39,256 nucleotides of DNA. Source: Strigomonas culicis (taxonomy: Eukaryota > Euglenozoa > Kinetoplastea > Trypanosomatida > Trypanosomatidae). Positions 29,575-38,947 of the stretch are shown here, piece by piece. The notes under the pieces were generated by a model. It saw only the letters and a list, made by a program, of their open reading frames with translations, had not been told where the DNA came from and did no database searches. The position numbers were made by a program, and so were the translations under genes. The stretch is from the NCBI GenBank assembly GCA_000482145.1, contig AUXH01000117.1, positions 1 through 39,256 on the forward strand. The letters run 5' to 3'. Numbering within the stretch: the stretch's first letter is position 1; each line of letters begins with the position of its first letter.

Positions 29575-31101
29575 TTATTTGGTCTTGAATGATTCTTGAT
29601 GATTCTTATCATCCCACAGAATCATCACCGACGGTGATCTGCGGTTGGGCGATGCGGACTCCTCCTCCTGCTGCATTGGCGGTGTCGCGCTTCCCGCCGG
29701 TGCGAGGTCCTGCGCTGCGGGCATCGCGGGTGCCACATCGATGGTGTTCTCCTGACCCAGGCGTCCCTCGCCCTCCAGCGCCACACTCTTCTTCCACTTC
29801 GCCAGCTGCGCCTTCGCGTCGCGCTGCAGCGGCGGCGCCGGCGGTGCGTCGTCCGGCACGAGGTCGTCGTCGTCGTCGTCGTCGTCCTCGGCGCCGGTGG
29901 GCACAGCGGAGGCTTCCACGTGGACAGACACAGTCCCAGCATTCGAAACCGCAGAAGGAGGGGAGGCAATGAGGATGGGCTCTATCTTCGGAACGGTTGG
30001 GATGGCGTTCAACGTGACCTCATCGTCCTTTGTGTTGATTGTGCGGGTCTCCTTTTCCTTATGGCTGTGACGGAAATGGTGGGCGGTGTAGTCCTTGGGC
30101 GGGAGCAGCAGCAAGCTGAACTGCTTCCCGACCGCCTTCTTGAGGCCCTTGATATTCTTCATCAGCTTACTCACCTTTTTCGTTTCCCCGCCACCGCCAT
30201 CGCGCGCCGCGGGGTCCTCCATCGCGTTGAGGATTGACCCATCCATCGGCACCAGCTGTCCGTCCGTCCGTCCCACCAACGGCACCGGCGACGTCGGGTT
30301 GAGCGCGGAGAGCGGCGGGTTCTGGCCGCTGCTGTTCGGCCTGCCTTGCGCCGCCGTCGCCGGTCGTGCGCCGCTCTTCGCAAGGGACGCGCTGGTGCTG
30401 AGTGCGGCCTGTGGTAGAAGCGGGTTCGGATTCATATCATACGCCACGGCATCGGCGGACAGCGAGTTGGTGCCTTCGCTCTCCGTGTCCGACGCGCTCT
30501 TCCTGCCGTTGGTGCTGCCTCTCCGACCATACGCCTTGTCCCTGCGCCTGCTGGACCGCTTCATGGAGAGATTTGCTGAACTGAGCACCGCGTGCGCCGG
30601 GCGCTCGGATCCATCCAGTCGATGGGACACCATGTAGGGCTCATTTTTGCTTTTGTTACTGTGCGGGTCTGTTTTGCGCCGACGGTCCGTGGTCACACTG
30701 TGGGTCTCCTTCTTCTTGGGGTCTTTACTGATCTGTCGGATTTGTTCCGGCGCCCGTTCCTCCTCGTCCCCGCTGCTCTCACGCCGACCGAGGAAAGGAT
30801 ACGGGTCCGCACGCACTAAGTACATGTCATTCGTCCGGTCCACTTTGCGGCGGTGACTGCTGCTTGGCGGTTTCTTCACACGTCGGTTCGGCGCGCTGTG
30901 GCTGTGCTGCCGCTCCCGCTCTGTCCGCCTCTCCTCGCTACCGCCATGTCCACCGTTCACATGGGAGGTACAGCTCAGGCGCTCCGGGCGAACGTAGTCA
31001 GGGCTGTGACACCCGGCACGGTAGGCGCCCGCTACGGGCACGACACAGAAAGGGCTAGCAACGTTGGGGATGATTCCATATACGTGGATAGTGCTCTGCA
31101 T
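29575..31101 (-). CDS. Gene M: chimera of knuckle-type N-terminus and AP-module C-terminus
   Basis: A 508-residue protein from the ATG at 31101. A longer frame reaches 31206, but its 35 extra residues are translated pyrimidine-rich leader. The start MQSTIHVYGIIPNVASPF resembles MNIYGAVPVF of D, and C-H-S-P stands where the knuckle would be, so the N-terminus is knuckle-type with the cysteines mostly lost. Two related basic segments follow (SHRRKVDRTNDMY and TDRRRKTDPHSNKSKNEPYM), as in AP-type members. One helix MKNIKGLKKAVGKQFSLLLL lies at about 310-335. A run of seven aspartates precedes the AP module at 417-443. The expected TVRLMC tail is altered to SPSVMILWDDKN. No GLLIS motif is seen. 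Function is unknown. Confidence 0.86.
   Translation of the reverse strand: MQSTIHVYGIIPNVASPFCVVPVAGAYRAGCHSPDYVRPERLSCTSHVNGGHGGSEERRTERERQHSHSAPNRRVKKPPSSSHRRKVDRTNDMYLVRADPYPFLGRRESSGDEEERAPEQIRQISKDPKKKETHSVTTDRRRKTDPHSNKSKNEPYMVSHRLDGSERPAHAVLSSANLSMKRSSRRRDKAYGRRGSTNGRKSASDTESEGTNSLSADAVAYDMNPNPLLPQAALSTSASLAKSGARPATAAQGRPNSSGQNPPLSALNPTSPVPLVGRTDGQLVPMDGSILNAMEDPAARDGGGGETKKVSKLMKNIKGLKKAVGKQFSLLLLPPKDYTAHHFRHSHKEKETRTINTKDDEVTLNAIPTVPKIEPILIASPPSAVSNAGTVSVHVEASAVPTGAEDDDDDDDDLVPDDAPPAPPLQRDAKAQLAKWKKSVALEGEGRLGQENTIDVAPAMPAAQDLAPAGSATPPMQQEEESASPNRRSPSVMILWDDKNHQESFKTK
29862..29888 (-). repeat. (GAC)n poly-Asp codon repeat in gene M
   Basis: A run of GTC on the plus strand codes seven consecutive aspartates (EDDDDDDDLVPDD) directly before the AP module. 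It extends the acidic DD that starts this module in all members. Confidence 0.85.
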
Positions 31102-31900
31102 TTCCGCGTTAGGACGAAATGCAGGCAATGGTAACCAAAAAAACGAAAAAGAAACTAGATGTAGAAGAATAGTGTAGAGTCTTCCTTGAAAGAGAAAGGA
31201 CTCCACAACGCACTTCTTCTGCGCGAAAAAAAAAGGGAAGTGAAAAAAGAAAAAGAAAAACCGTTTTGAAATGTGAAAGGTGGAAAAAAGGAGAGAAAAG
31301 GAGTTTTTCTGTTATTCAGTCAGTTTGTTTTAGTGTAGACAACCTATTAAGGGAAGCGAAGGTATTTATACGTACCGCAAATAATAGGATTTCCAGAAGA
31401 GAAAACTAATAAAACCTTAAACACAATACCACGAAAAAGAGAGACTTTTAGAGGGGCATTACATACAAAAATGGTATATAATTAATCTGATCATTTAATA
31501 AGCCGACGTCACATGTATGTTCACGTCGTAAAAACATGACCATGAACAGACTTTAACGCGCATTTACGCACAAGTAAAAGCAAAGACACAATCAAGAAAT
31601 ATATATACAAATAACTATACTCAATCATAACCATACATGAGCATACAGAAAATGAAAAGAAGAAAAAGAAAAAGATCATGTGCTGTCTCCGAGCACATCT
31701 ACAATGAGAAAAGATCAATGCAAACAGGTAGAAATAAAAAAGGAAAAGAAAGACACACTCAAAGAAATAATAACTAAATTAAACTATACAAAACATGCAA
31801 AATCAAAACACCGCCATAATATCGGAGGGAACACAATCATATATATCCACCATATATATAAAAAGAAAAAAAATAATTAATTAATCACAACTCCCTCTGT
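31102..31900. other. Spacer between N and M
   Basis: A+T-rich. A CTAG-containing site near 31154 may be the splice acceptor for M. The stretch 31300-31680 resembles 35010-35400 and belongs to the duplicated unit that includes N and O. The last 40 bases before the N stop are nearly identical to those before the O stop. Confidence 0.6.
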
Positions 31901-34618
31901 TTATTGAGACTTGTTTGTATCAAGACTCGTGACTGTTTTCAACTGTTGCCGAACTTCGTCCTCCTGACACACAACGTTCACCGTACGAGAGCTCCGCAGT
32001 GATGCAGATGAACTTGCCACTCTCGGCAAACCAGCCCCCTCTGAGATGCTGTCCGCGGTGTCGTCATCTCCGCCCTTGCTCTGCTGCATCCCATTGGACC
32101 CCTCCTCGCTGCCCAACCGGGACACCACCTCGAGTGAGACCCTCCGCTTCCACTTCGCGAGCTGCGCCTTCGCATCGCGCTGCAGCGGCGGCGCTGGTGC
32201 GGCGTCGTCGGGCTTGGCGGTGGGAGGCGAATCCTGCAGAGGAGTGGTTGGGCGCTTGGTGAACAGACTGGCGGAATCGACTCTGGAGATGAGCAAGCCC
32301 GCTGGAGGGTTCGGGTGCGGGTCTGTGGGCGTTGTCGTAGGAGCCTTCGACGGAGGCGCCTCTGTGATGCTGTTCGCGGTGTCGTCCCCTTTGCCCTTGT
32401 TCTGCTGCCCCTCATTGGACCCCTCGTCGCTGCTCAACCGGGACTCCGCCTCGAGCGAGACCCTGTGTTTCCATTTCGCCAGCTGCGCCTTTGCGTTGCG
32501 CTGCAGCGGCGGCGCCGGTGCGGCGTCGTCGGGCTTGGCGGTGGGAGGCGCATCCTTCTCCGAAGTGGTTGCGCGCTTGGTGAACACGCTGGCGGAATCG
32601 ACTCTGGAGATGAGCAAGCCGCCGGGAGAGCTGGGGTGCGGGTCGGTGGGCGTTGTGGGAACCTTCAATGGAGGAGTTGAGGTAGGAAGGGCAGCGGTGT
32701 CCACGGGCGCCGCATGTGCGGCGATGGGTGTAGCGTCCAGCTTGGCATCCGTGTTGTCACTGGGGATGGCACTCTTACTTTTTGTGCCTTTTTTGGGGAG
32801 CGAAAAGGAGCTCAGTTGCTTGCTCAGCGTTCGCTTCAGTTCCTTCACACTCTCCAGTAATGTGCTCTTTTGTTTTGCTTCCCCATTGCTACTACCGTTC
32901 GAGGTGGTGTTACAAGGGGTAGTCAGAGCTGTGTTACACGGCGCTGGAGACGTACTCGGACTCGGGGTCTTGTTACTAGTGCTAGCCGTTTCCACCGGCA
33001 GGTCGCGGATCTCAGAGGAAACCGATCGTTTCGTCTTGGTCAGTGAGGTGGAGCGCTTTAGGGGCATACTTTTGGGTGTGGCTGCCTGGCTCGCGTCTCT
33101 GTCGCCCTTAGCGTCAGTGCTCATCGCCGCGGCTGGTGCGGCAGCCCTCCTGTCCATGGTGGTGCTTGCGCTGCTCGCTGGCCGTGTGCGCGGTTCAGGT
33201 GTGAGCTCGGCTTCGAACAGGTTCCGGTTGTGGTATGTGCTAGGAGCCTCGTGATTCGGTGTCGTGCTGCTAGTGGCGTCGATGGGAGAGATAGAAGGGT
33301 TCCTGTTGCTGTTCGTCATACTGTCAACCCTTCTTGGCACCGGTGTGTATGGCACTGCTTCGTTCTCGGTGGTGCCTCCCCATGGTTGCTGTGACTCCAC
33401 TGCAGGGAGCGGCGGCAACTTGACGGGGAGAGACCTCGGCTGCTGACCCGTACTCGCGTCCCAAACGAGGGGCACAATGTTGCGGCGGTTTCCTTGCCCA
33501 AGTGCCTCCGCGTTGGCCGCTGCAGCTGCGGCTTCTAGTGGTATCAACGCATCCAACGTGGCGGGGAGACTGTACGAGCGCTGGCCAATACTCGGGTCCC
33601 AAATTTTTGGCACAATGTTGCGGCGCTTTCCTTGCGAAGGCGTTTTCGCTCGTGGCGTTGCTGCAGCTGCTCCATATTTACTACCATCCGTGCCTTGCTC
33701 ACACGCTGCACCTGACATGCTGCGCGTTGTCTGTTCGTCTGTCGGTTGGGGGGCCACATTGGTCACGGTGCTGATGGTGTACGTGGCAACATCAGCATCT
33801 GCGCCACCCTGTTGGCGCCGAATGTGGTCCAGAATCCGCTGCAGATCTACCTGTGGCATAACCTGTTGCGTGGTGGTGCCTTCCTTCAGCTCCCCCGTGT
33901 CCATTACCATGAACACCATCCGGGTGGAGTCGTTCGCAGCGAGGTCCGTCTCATTCGTGTCCTGCCTACGGTACACGTATGTTGGGGCTTCTGCTTCAAA
34001 CGCATCCTCCAATAGGTCCAGAGCGCCTCTAGTAGAGTCCTGCAACGCGAATGTGTTTGCATACGAGGCATTGTCAGTGACGGGGATATCGATCCAAGAT
34101 GTGGCGTTGTTCTCCCTGTCGATCGAATCGGCATTACAATGATAATCTGTACAGGTTGAAATCGCATCAGAGACATCATCACTGGGTGCACTGTCATCGC
34201 GTGACGCAGTACTATAGCTCATCGTGTCCGAACTTCCTGAGAAGCAAGAATAATCACTATACGTTTCATCGCTGGTCGTGTTTTCCGTGTCTCCTTCCCT
34301 CGTCGTCTCAGCCATCATACGACCGTCGCTGCTGGTCTTGTTCTTCTTTCTAGAGCGTGATGACACGTGGATATGCTTGTCACTCTTTTTTCTGTGCTTT
34401 TTCTGCTTCTCGTCCCCAAATGTGACTATTTTTGTTCTCCCCTCACCCCCACCGGTACCGGCGGTTCTTGCGTGACGATGGTGGCGACGGTGCGGACCAG
34501 TATTGTCGTCATGCTGAGTATGGCCAGGCGTTCCTCTCCCGCAGATCCACGCCGCTATCGCCTCCAACGCGTTCGCGGATTTATGCACATCGAGACCTGT
34601 TTGCGGACTCTTCTGCAT
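31901..34618 (-). CDS. Gene N: AP-module family protein with the module doubled
   Basis: A 905-residue hydrophilic protein of unknown function, close paralogue of O. The N-terminal MQKSPQTGLDVHKSAN and a basic KHIHVSSRSRKKN region lead to a Ser/Asp-rich stretch (SDYSCFSGSSD...CTDYHCNADSID). Then comes a block nearly unchanged in O (ALQDSTRGALDLLEDAFEA, APTYVYRRQD, VFMVMDTGELKEGTT) that may be folded. Two NIVPxxWDxSxGQ motifs follow, then KRSTSLTKTKRS, a basic helix VKELKRTLSKQLSSFSLPKK at about 586-612, and two in-frame copies of the LLISRVDSAS plus AP-module segment (modules at 697-723 and 804-830). The tail is SRTVNVVCQEDE. No membrane segment is seen. An AG at 34639 gives a very short leader. 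Confidence 0.88.
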   Translation of the reverse strand: MQKSPQTGLDVHKSANALEAIAAWICGRGTPGHTQHDDNTGPHRRHHRHARTAGTGGGEGRTKIVTFGDEKQKKHRKKSDKHIHVSSRSRKKNKTSSDGRMMAETTREGDTENTTSDETYSDYSCFSGSSDTMSYSTASRDDSAPSDDVSDAISTCTDYHCNADSIDRENNATSWIDIPVTDNASYANTFALQDSTRGALDLLEDAFEAEAPTYVYRRQDTNETDLAANDSTRMVFMVMDTGELKEGTTTQQVMPQVDLQRILDHIRRQQGGADADVATYTISTVTNVAPQPTDEQTTRSMSGAACEQGTDGSKYGAAAATPRAKTPSQGKRRNIVPKIWDPSIGQRSYSLPATLDALIPLEAAAAAANAEALGQGNRRNIVPLVWDASTGQQPRSLPVKLPPLPAVESQQPWGGTTENEAVPYTPVPRRVDSMTNSNRNPSISPIDATSSTTPNHEAPSTYHNRNLFEAELTPEPRTRPASSASTTMDRRAAAPAAAMSTDAKGDRDASQAATPKSMPLKRSTSLTKTKRSVSSEIRDLPVETASTSNKTPSPSTSPAPCNTALTTPCNTTSNGSSNGEAKQKSTLLESVKELKRTLSKQLSSFSLPKKGTKSKSAIPSDNTDAKLDATPIAAHAAPVDTAALPTSTPPLKVPTTPTDPHPSSPGGLLISRVDSASVFTKRATTSEKDAPPTAKPDDAAPAPPLQRNAKAQLAKWKHRVSLEAESRLSSDEGSNEGQQNKGKGDDTANSITEAPPSKAPTTTPTDPHPNPPAGLLISRVDSASLFTKRPTTPLQDSPPTAKPDDAAPAPPLQRDAKAQLAKWKRRVSLEVVSRLGSEEGSNGMQQSKGGDDDTADSISEGAGLPRVASSSASLRSSRTVNVVCQEDEVRQQLKTVTSLDTNKSQ
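32041..32679 (-). repeat. In-frame tandem duplication of the AP-module segment in gene N
   Basis: Segment 32041-32361 (321 bp) is repeated as 32362-32679 (318 bp) with scattered differences and one codon less. Each copy codes LLISRVDSAS, the AP module and a short Ser/Glu-rich end. Gene O has one copy only, so the duplication arose in N after the two genes split, or was lost from O. Confidence 0.9.
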
Positions 34619-35613
34619 TTAATAAGCAGAGAGGGAACCTGTTTAACAACAGCAAAACTGCAAGTTTCAGTGAATCGTTGCAGTCACGTGTCGACTCCTA
34701 TTGAAAAGAAAATGTGCCCGGAATGTACAACCGAGGCAGAAAATGATGAATAAAAAAAAGCTTTTTAGAAATGAAGGAGAGAAGAAAAAAATGAGATACT
34801 TTTCTGTACTTGCCTAGGTATGTCTTACAAGGAACAAATCAACTGCAAAACACAAGGCATCAGTTACAGTCACGTATGAAAACAATGTCTATTATTATAC
34901 TAACACTCGGTTTTCTGTCGATTTTTTTTTGATACTATAGAAGGGATATGCAATAAAAAAATATAAAAATATATTATGAAATGCGAAGGGAATATAAAAA
35001 GAAGTAGATGGACCTTTTCCGTTATTCTGCTGGTGTGTTTCAGAATAGATCACATATAAATGGAAGCGAAACTATACATGTGCACAACAAATAATGGGAT
35101 TTCCAAAAGAAAAATTGAATGAAATTTTAAACACAGAAACAAAATACCACCAACATGGTATTTTATTAATCTGAGCACTTTAAATGTTTGCATCACAAGT
35201 TTCTTCCCGTAGTAAAATATACTAATAACAATATTTAAAAACGCGTTTTTCACACAGGGATGAACAAAGACCTACGACAGAAATGTATGTCTATATATAT
35301 AAAGGTATGCTCAAGAATAACAATACATGAGCATACAGAAGAAGAAAAAGAGGAAGAAGAAAAAAAGGACTATACATAATCTCTAAATATATCTACAAAC
35401 AAAAAAGAAACAGCCATATGAACACTATATACTTTAGAGGCATAGAATTAAAAACGGAAAAGAAAGGCACACACAAGAATATACAAAAAAAACACACAAA
35501 AAAGTGCAAAATCAAAACACAAAACAGCACAAAAATATCGTAGAGGACACCATCCTATATATATATATATATAAAAAAAGAAAAAATAATTAATTAATCA
35601 AAACTCTCTCTGT
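34619..35613. other. Spacer between O and N
   Basis: A+T-rich. Bases 34619-34900 are closely similar to 38110-38380, and 35010-35400 to 31300-31680, marking the duplicated unit. A TA run lies at 35555-35573. No gene is seen. Confidence 0.65.
34639..34660 (-). promoter_or_regulatory. Putative trans-splice acceptor for gene N
   Basis: The minus strand reads ...TTTGCTGTTGTTAAACAG, then a CT-rich leader of about 20 nt before the ATG. The same sequence lies upstream of O at 38130. Conservation and position support the call. Confidence 0.45.
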
Positions 35614-38109
35614 TTATTGAGACTTGTTTGTATCAAGACTCGTGACTGTTTTCAACTGTTGCCGAACTTCGTCCTCCTGACACACAACGCTCACCGTACG
35701 AGAGCTCCGCAGTGACGCAGATGAACTTGCCACTCTCAGCAACGGAGGCGCGTCTGAGATGCTGTCCGCGGTTTCGTCATCTCCGCCCTTGCTCTGCTGC
35801 CCTCCACTGGACCCCTCCTCGCTGCCCAACCGGGACACCACCTCCAGCGCCACACTCTTCTTCCACTTCGCGAGCTGCGCCTTCGCGTCGCGCTGCAGCG
35901 GCGGCGCTGGTGCGGCGTCGTCGGGCTTGGCGGTGGGAGGCACATTCCCCACAGGCGTTGTTGCGTCCTTGGTCAAAACGCTAGCGGAATCGACTCTGGG
36001 GATGGTCACGCCGCCGGGAGAGCTGGGGTGCGGGTCTGTGGGCGTTATTGTGGGAACCTTTAATGGAGGCGTCAAAACAGGAAGGGTAGCGGTGTCCACG
36101 GGCGCCGCATGTGCGGCAATGGGTGTAGCGTCCAGCTTGGCATCTGTGCTGTCACTAGGGATGGTACTCTTACTTTTTGTGCCTTTTGTGGAGAGCGACA
36201 ACGAGCTCAGTTGCTTGCTCAGCGTTCGCTTCAGTTCCTTCACACTGTCCAGTAGCGTACCCTTTTGTTTTGTTTCCCCATTGCTACTACCGTTCGAGGT
36301 GGTGTTACAAGGGGTAGTCGGAGCCGTGTTGCACGGCACTGCAGAGGTACCATCCTTCCCCATCAGCAGGTCGAGGAGGTCAGCCGAACCCGATCGTTTC
36401 GTCTTGGTCAGTGAGGTGGAGCGCTTTAGGGGCATACTCTTGGGTGTAGCGGCCTGGCTCGCGTCTCTGTCGTCCTTAGCGTCAGTGCTCACCGCCGCGG
36501 CTGGTGCGGCAGCCCTCCTGTCCATGGTGGTGCTTGCGCTGCTCGCTGGCCGTGTGCGCGGGTCAGGGGAAGGGTCCGCTTCGAAAGGGTTCCGGTTGTG
36601 GTATGTGCTAGGAGCCTCGTGATTCGGTGTCGTGCTGCTGGTGGCGTCGATGGGAGAAGTAGGAGGCCTCTGGCTTCTCTTTGTCATACTGTCAACCCTT
36701 CTTGGCACTGGTGTGAATGGCACTGCTTCGTTCTCGGTGGTGCCTCCCCATGGTTGCTGTGACTCCACTGCAGGGAGCGGCGGCAACGTGGCGGGGAGAC
36801 TGTTCGACTGCTGACCCGCACTCGCGTCCCAAACGAGGGGAGCAATGTCGTGGCACTGTGCTTCCGCAGGTGCCTCCCATCTCGGCGGTGCCGCGGTTTC
36901 TGGTAGTATCGCTGCATCCAACATGGCGGGGCAACTCATCCACTGTTGACCAGCACTCGCGTCCCAAACGAGGGGCACAATGTTGCGGCGCTTTGCTTGT
37001 CCAGGTGCTTCCGCTCTCGCTGATGCTGCTGCATCCGCTCGCAATGCTGCACCGGCGTCCTCGTCAATGATGATCCTGCGTTGGGTCTGTTGCGGCGCAC
37101 AGGTTGTCGCTGCAGAAAAGTTTTCCCTCTGGCTGTACGTGGCACTGAGGGTCGACTCAACTCCTTCGTTTTCATTGGAATCAGTATCCGGTTCAAACTC
37201 TGTGCGTGACACGCTGAGCCTTTTTTGTTCGTCTGGCGGGTTTAGGGCGAAGTAGGTGAAACTGCTGATGGTGTACGGGCCAGCAGCACTAGCTGCTCCA
37301 GCCTGGTGGCTCCGAACATGGTCCAGGATGCGTTGCATCTTTGACTGTGACACAGACTGCTGGAGGGTGGTTCCTTCTTTCAGCTCCCCCGTGTCCATTA
37401 CCATGAACACCACCTGGGTGGAGCCGCTCGCAGCGAGATCCATCTGATCTGTGTCCTGCCTACGGTACACGTATGTTGGGGCTTCTGCTTCAAACGCATC
37501 CTCCAATAGGTCCAGAGCGCCTCTAGTAGAGTCCTGCAACGCGAATGTGTTTGCATACGAAGCACTATCGCTAAGGGGATTATTCATCCACGATGTAGCA
37601 TTGGTCTCTCTGTCGATCGAATCGGCATTACAATGATAGTCCGTACAGGTTGAAATGGCATCAGAGACATCATCACTGGGTGCACTGTCATCGCGTGACG
37701 CTGTACTGTAGCTTATCGTGTCCGAATCGTCTGGAAAGCAAGAATAATTGCTATGCGTTTCATCGCTGGCGGTGTCTTCCGTGTCTCCTTCCCTCGTCGT
37801 TTCCGCCTTCACACGACCATCGGTGTCGGTCGTGTTCTTCTTCTTAGAGTGCGACGACACGTGGATGTGCTTGTCACTCTTCTTTTTGTCCCTTTTCTTC
37901 TTCTCGTCGACAGCCGTCTCATTTTTCGTTCCCCCCTCACTCCCACCGGTACCGGCGGTTCCTTCGTGACGGTGGCGGTGACGGTGCGGACGAGTATTGT
38001 CGTCATGCGCAGAACGGCCAGACTTTCTTCCAGAGATCCACGCCCCTATCGCCTCAATGGGGTTCGAGGATTTATGCACAGCGACCCCTGTTTCCGCACT
38101 CTTCTGCAT
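35614..38109 (-). CDS. Gene O: AP-module family protein, tandem paralogue of N
   Basis: An 831-residue hydrophilic protein of unknown function. It has the layout of N: MQKSAETGVAVHKSSN, a basic KHIHVSSHSKKKN region, the Ser/Asp-rich stretch, the shared LLEDAFEAEAPTYVYRRQD and VFMVMDTGELKEGTT block, two PLVWDASAGQQ motifs, KRSTSLTKTKRSGS, a helix VKELKRTLSKQLSSLSL at about 619-645, one AP module at 730-756, and the tail SRTVSVVCQEDE. It differs from N mainly between the two tryptophan motifs, in the single module, and in IPRVDSAS in place of LLISRVDSAS. No signal peptide or membrane helix is seen. Confidence 0.88.
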   Translation of the reverse strand: MQKSAETGVAVHKSSNPIEAIGAWISGRKSGRSAHDDNTRPHRHRHRHEGTAGTGGSEGGTKNETAVDEKKKRDKKKSDKHIHVSSHSKKKNTTDTDGRVKAETTREGDTEDTASDETHSNYSCFPDDSDTISYSTASRDDSAPSDDVSDAISTCTDYHCNADSIDRETNATSWMNNPLSDSASYANTFALQDSTRGALDLLEDAFEAEAPTYVYRRQDTDQMDLAASGSTQVVFMVMDTGELKEGTTLQQSVSQSKMQRILDHVRSHQAGAASAAGPYTISSFTYFALNPPDEQKRLSVSRTEFEPDTDSNENEGVESTLSATYSQRENFSAATTCAPQQTQRRIIIDEDAGAALRADAAASARAEAPGQAKRRNIVPLVWDASAGQQWMSCPAMLDAAILPETAAPPRWEAPAEAQCHDIAPLVWDASAGQQSNSLPATLPPLPAVESQQPWGGTTENEAVPFTPVPRRVDSMTKRSQRPPTSPIDATSSTTPNHEAPSTYHNRNPFEADPSPDPRTRPASSASTTMDRRAAAPAAAVSTDAKDDRDASQAATPKSMPLKRSTSLTKTKRSGSADLLDLLMGKDGTSAVPCNTAPTTPCNTTSNGSSNGETKQKGTLLDSVKELKRTLSKQLSSLSLSTKGTKSKSTIPSDSTDAKLDATPIAAHAAPVDTATLPVLTPPLKVPTITPTDPHPSSPGGVTIPRVDSASVLTKDATTPVGNVPPTAKPDDAAPAPPLQRDAKAQLAKWKKSVALEVVSRLGSEEGSSGGQQSKGGDDETADSISDAPPLLRVASSSASLRSSRTVSVVCQEDEVRQQLKTVTSLDTNKSQ

Positions 38110-38947
38110 TTAATAAGCAGAGAGGGAACCTGTTTAACAACAGCAAAAAAATCAAGCTTAAGTGAATCGTCGCACACGCGTGTCGATTCGTATTGAAGAA
38201 AAAAATCCCCGCGTTGCAGAGCCTGGGCAGAAGATAGATAAAAAAAAAACTACTTAGAAATGAAGGAGAGAGTAAAACAAGTGAAACAGTGCTCTGTATT
38301 TACCTAGGTGTGCCTTACAAGGGCAAACCAAGTGCAAAACACAAGGCATCAGGTACAGTTACGTATAAACACAATCTCTACGAACACACGTTTTTCACTT
38401 GATTCCTTTTTGATGACATACAAGAGATATGAAATAAAACATTATAAAAAAAGAAAAAAAGACACATAAACCAAAAGTAATTGGTAGATTATTATAAGAA
38501 AAACAACTTCTTTCTTACTAAAAAAGGAAAACAGTAATTGTTAAGCTGTAAACAGCAAGTAAGAATAAGAGTAAGCATGGATTACAATATTGGATTTTCA
38601 AACACCCTTATATGGGAAAAAAACGCCAAAAAACGGACGCAACAAAAAAAAAAGAATGAAGTGGATGGTTTATGAAGAGAAACAAATCACTACAATGTGA
38701 AACAAGAACTATAATAAAAAAGCAACAACAAAAACAACAACAACAAAAAATAATCATGAATGAGCATAAAACTCATCCTCTATATCTCATACAGCTAAAA
38801 AAAAGTAACATAGAGAGGTTCACCCTCCTTCTCTTACCATATACAGGTGTACACAATATTGACTAGCACAAATGACTCTGCGCAGTGTTTGTGTAACTCC
38901 CTTTTAAGAAAAGAAAGATGCGTTCTTCTGCCTTGTGCTTTTTACTT
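38110..38947. other. Spacer between P and O
   Basis: The first 270 bases match the upstream flank of N. The rest is A+T-rich, with a short CAA repeat at about 38720-38746. No gene is seen. Confidence 0.6.
38130..38150 (-). promoter_or_regulatory. Putative trans-splice acceptor for gene O
   Basis: The minus strand has a T-rich tract, then ...TTAAACAG, about 21 nt before the ATG, conserved with N. Confidence 0.45.

Larger units (their letters stand above)
31300..38380 (-). repeat. Tandem segmental duplication containing N and O
   Basis: Two copies of a unit of about 3.6-3.7 kb lie head to tail. Matching landmarks are the spacer at 31300-31680 and 35010-35400, the 3' ends at 31865-31990 and 35575-35700, most of the coding regions, and the upstream flanks at 34619-34900 and 38110-38380. 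Coding parts are more alike than the spacers. I judged the boundaries by eye. Confidence 0.8.

Noticed and set aside
31102..31206. Signal-peptide-like hydrophobic N-terminus of gene M (and similar extensions of K at 25898-25972 and F at 13704-13748)
   Set aside because: The hydrophobic residues come from translating the pyrimidine-rich leader. Family alignment places the starts at 31101, 25897 and 13703.
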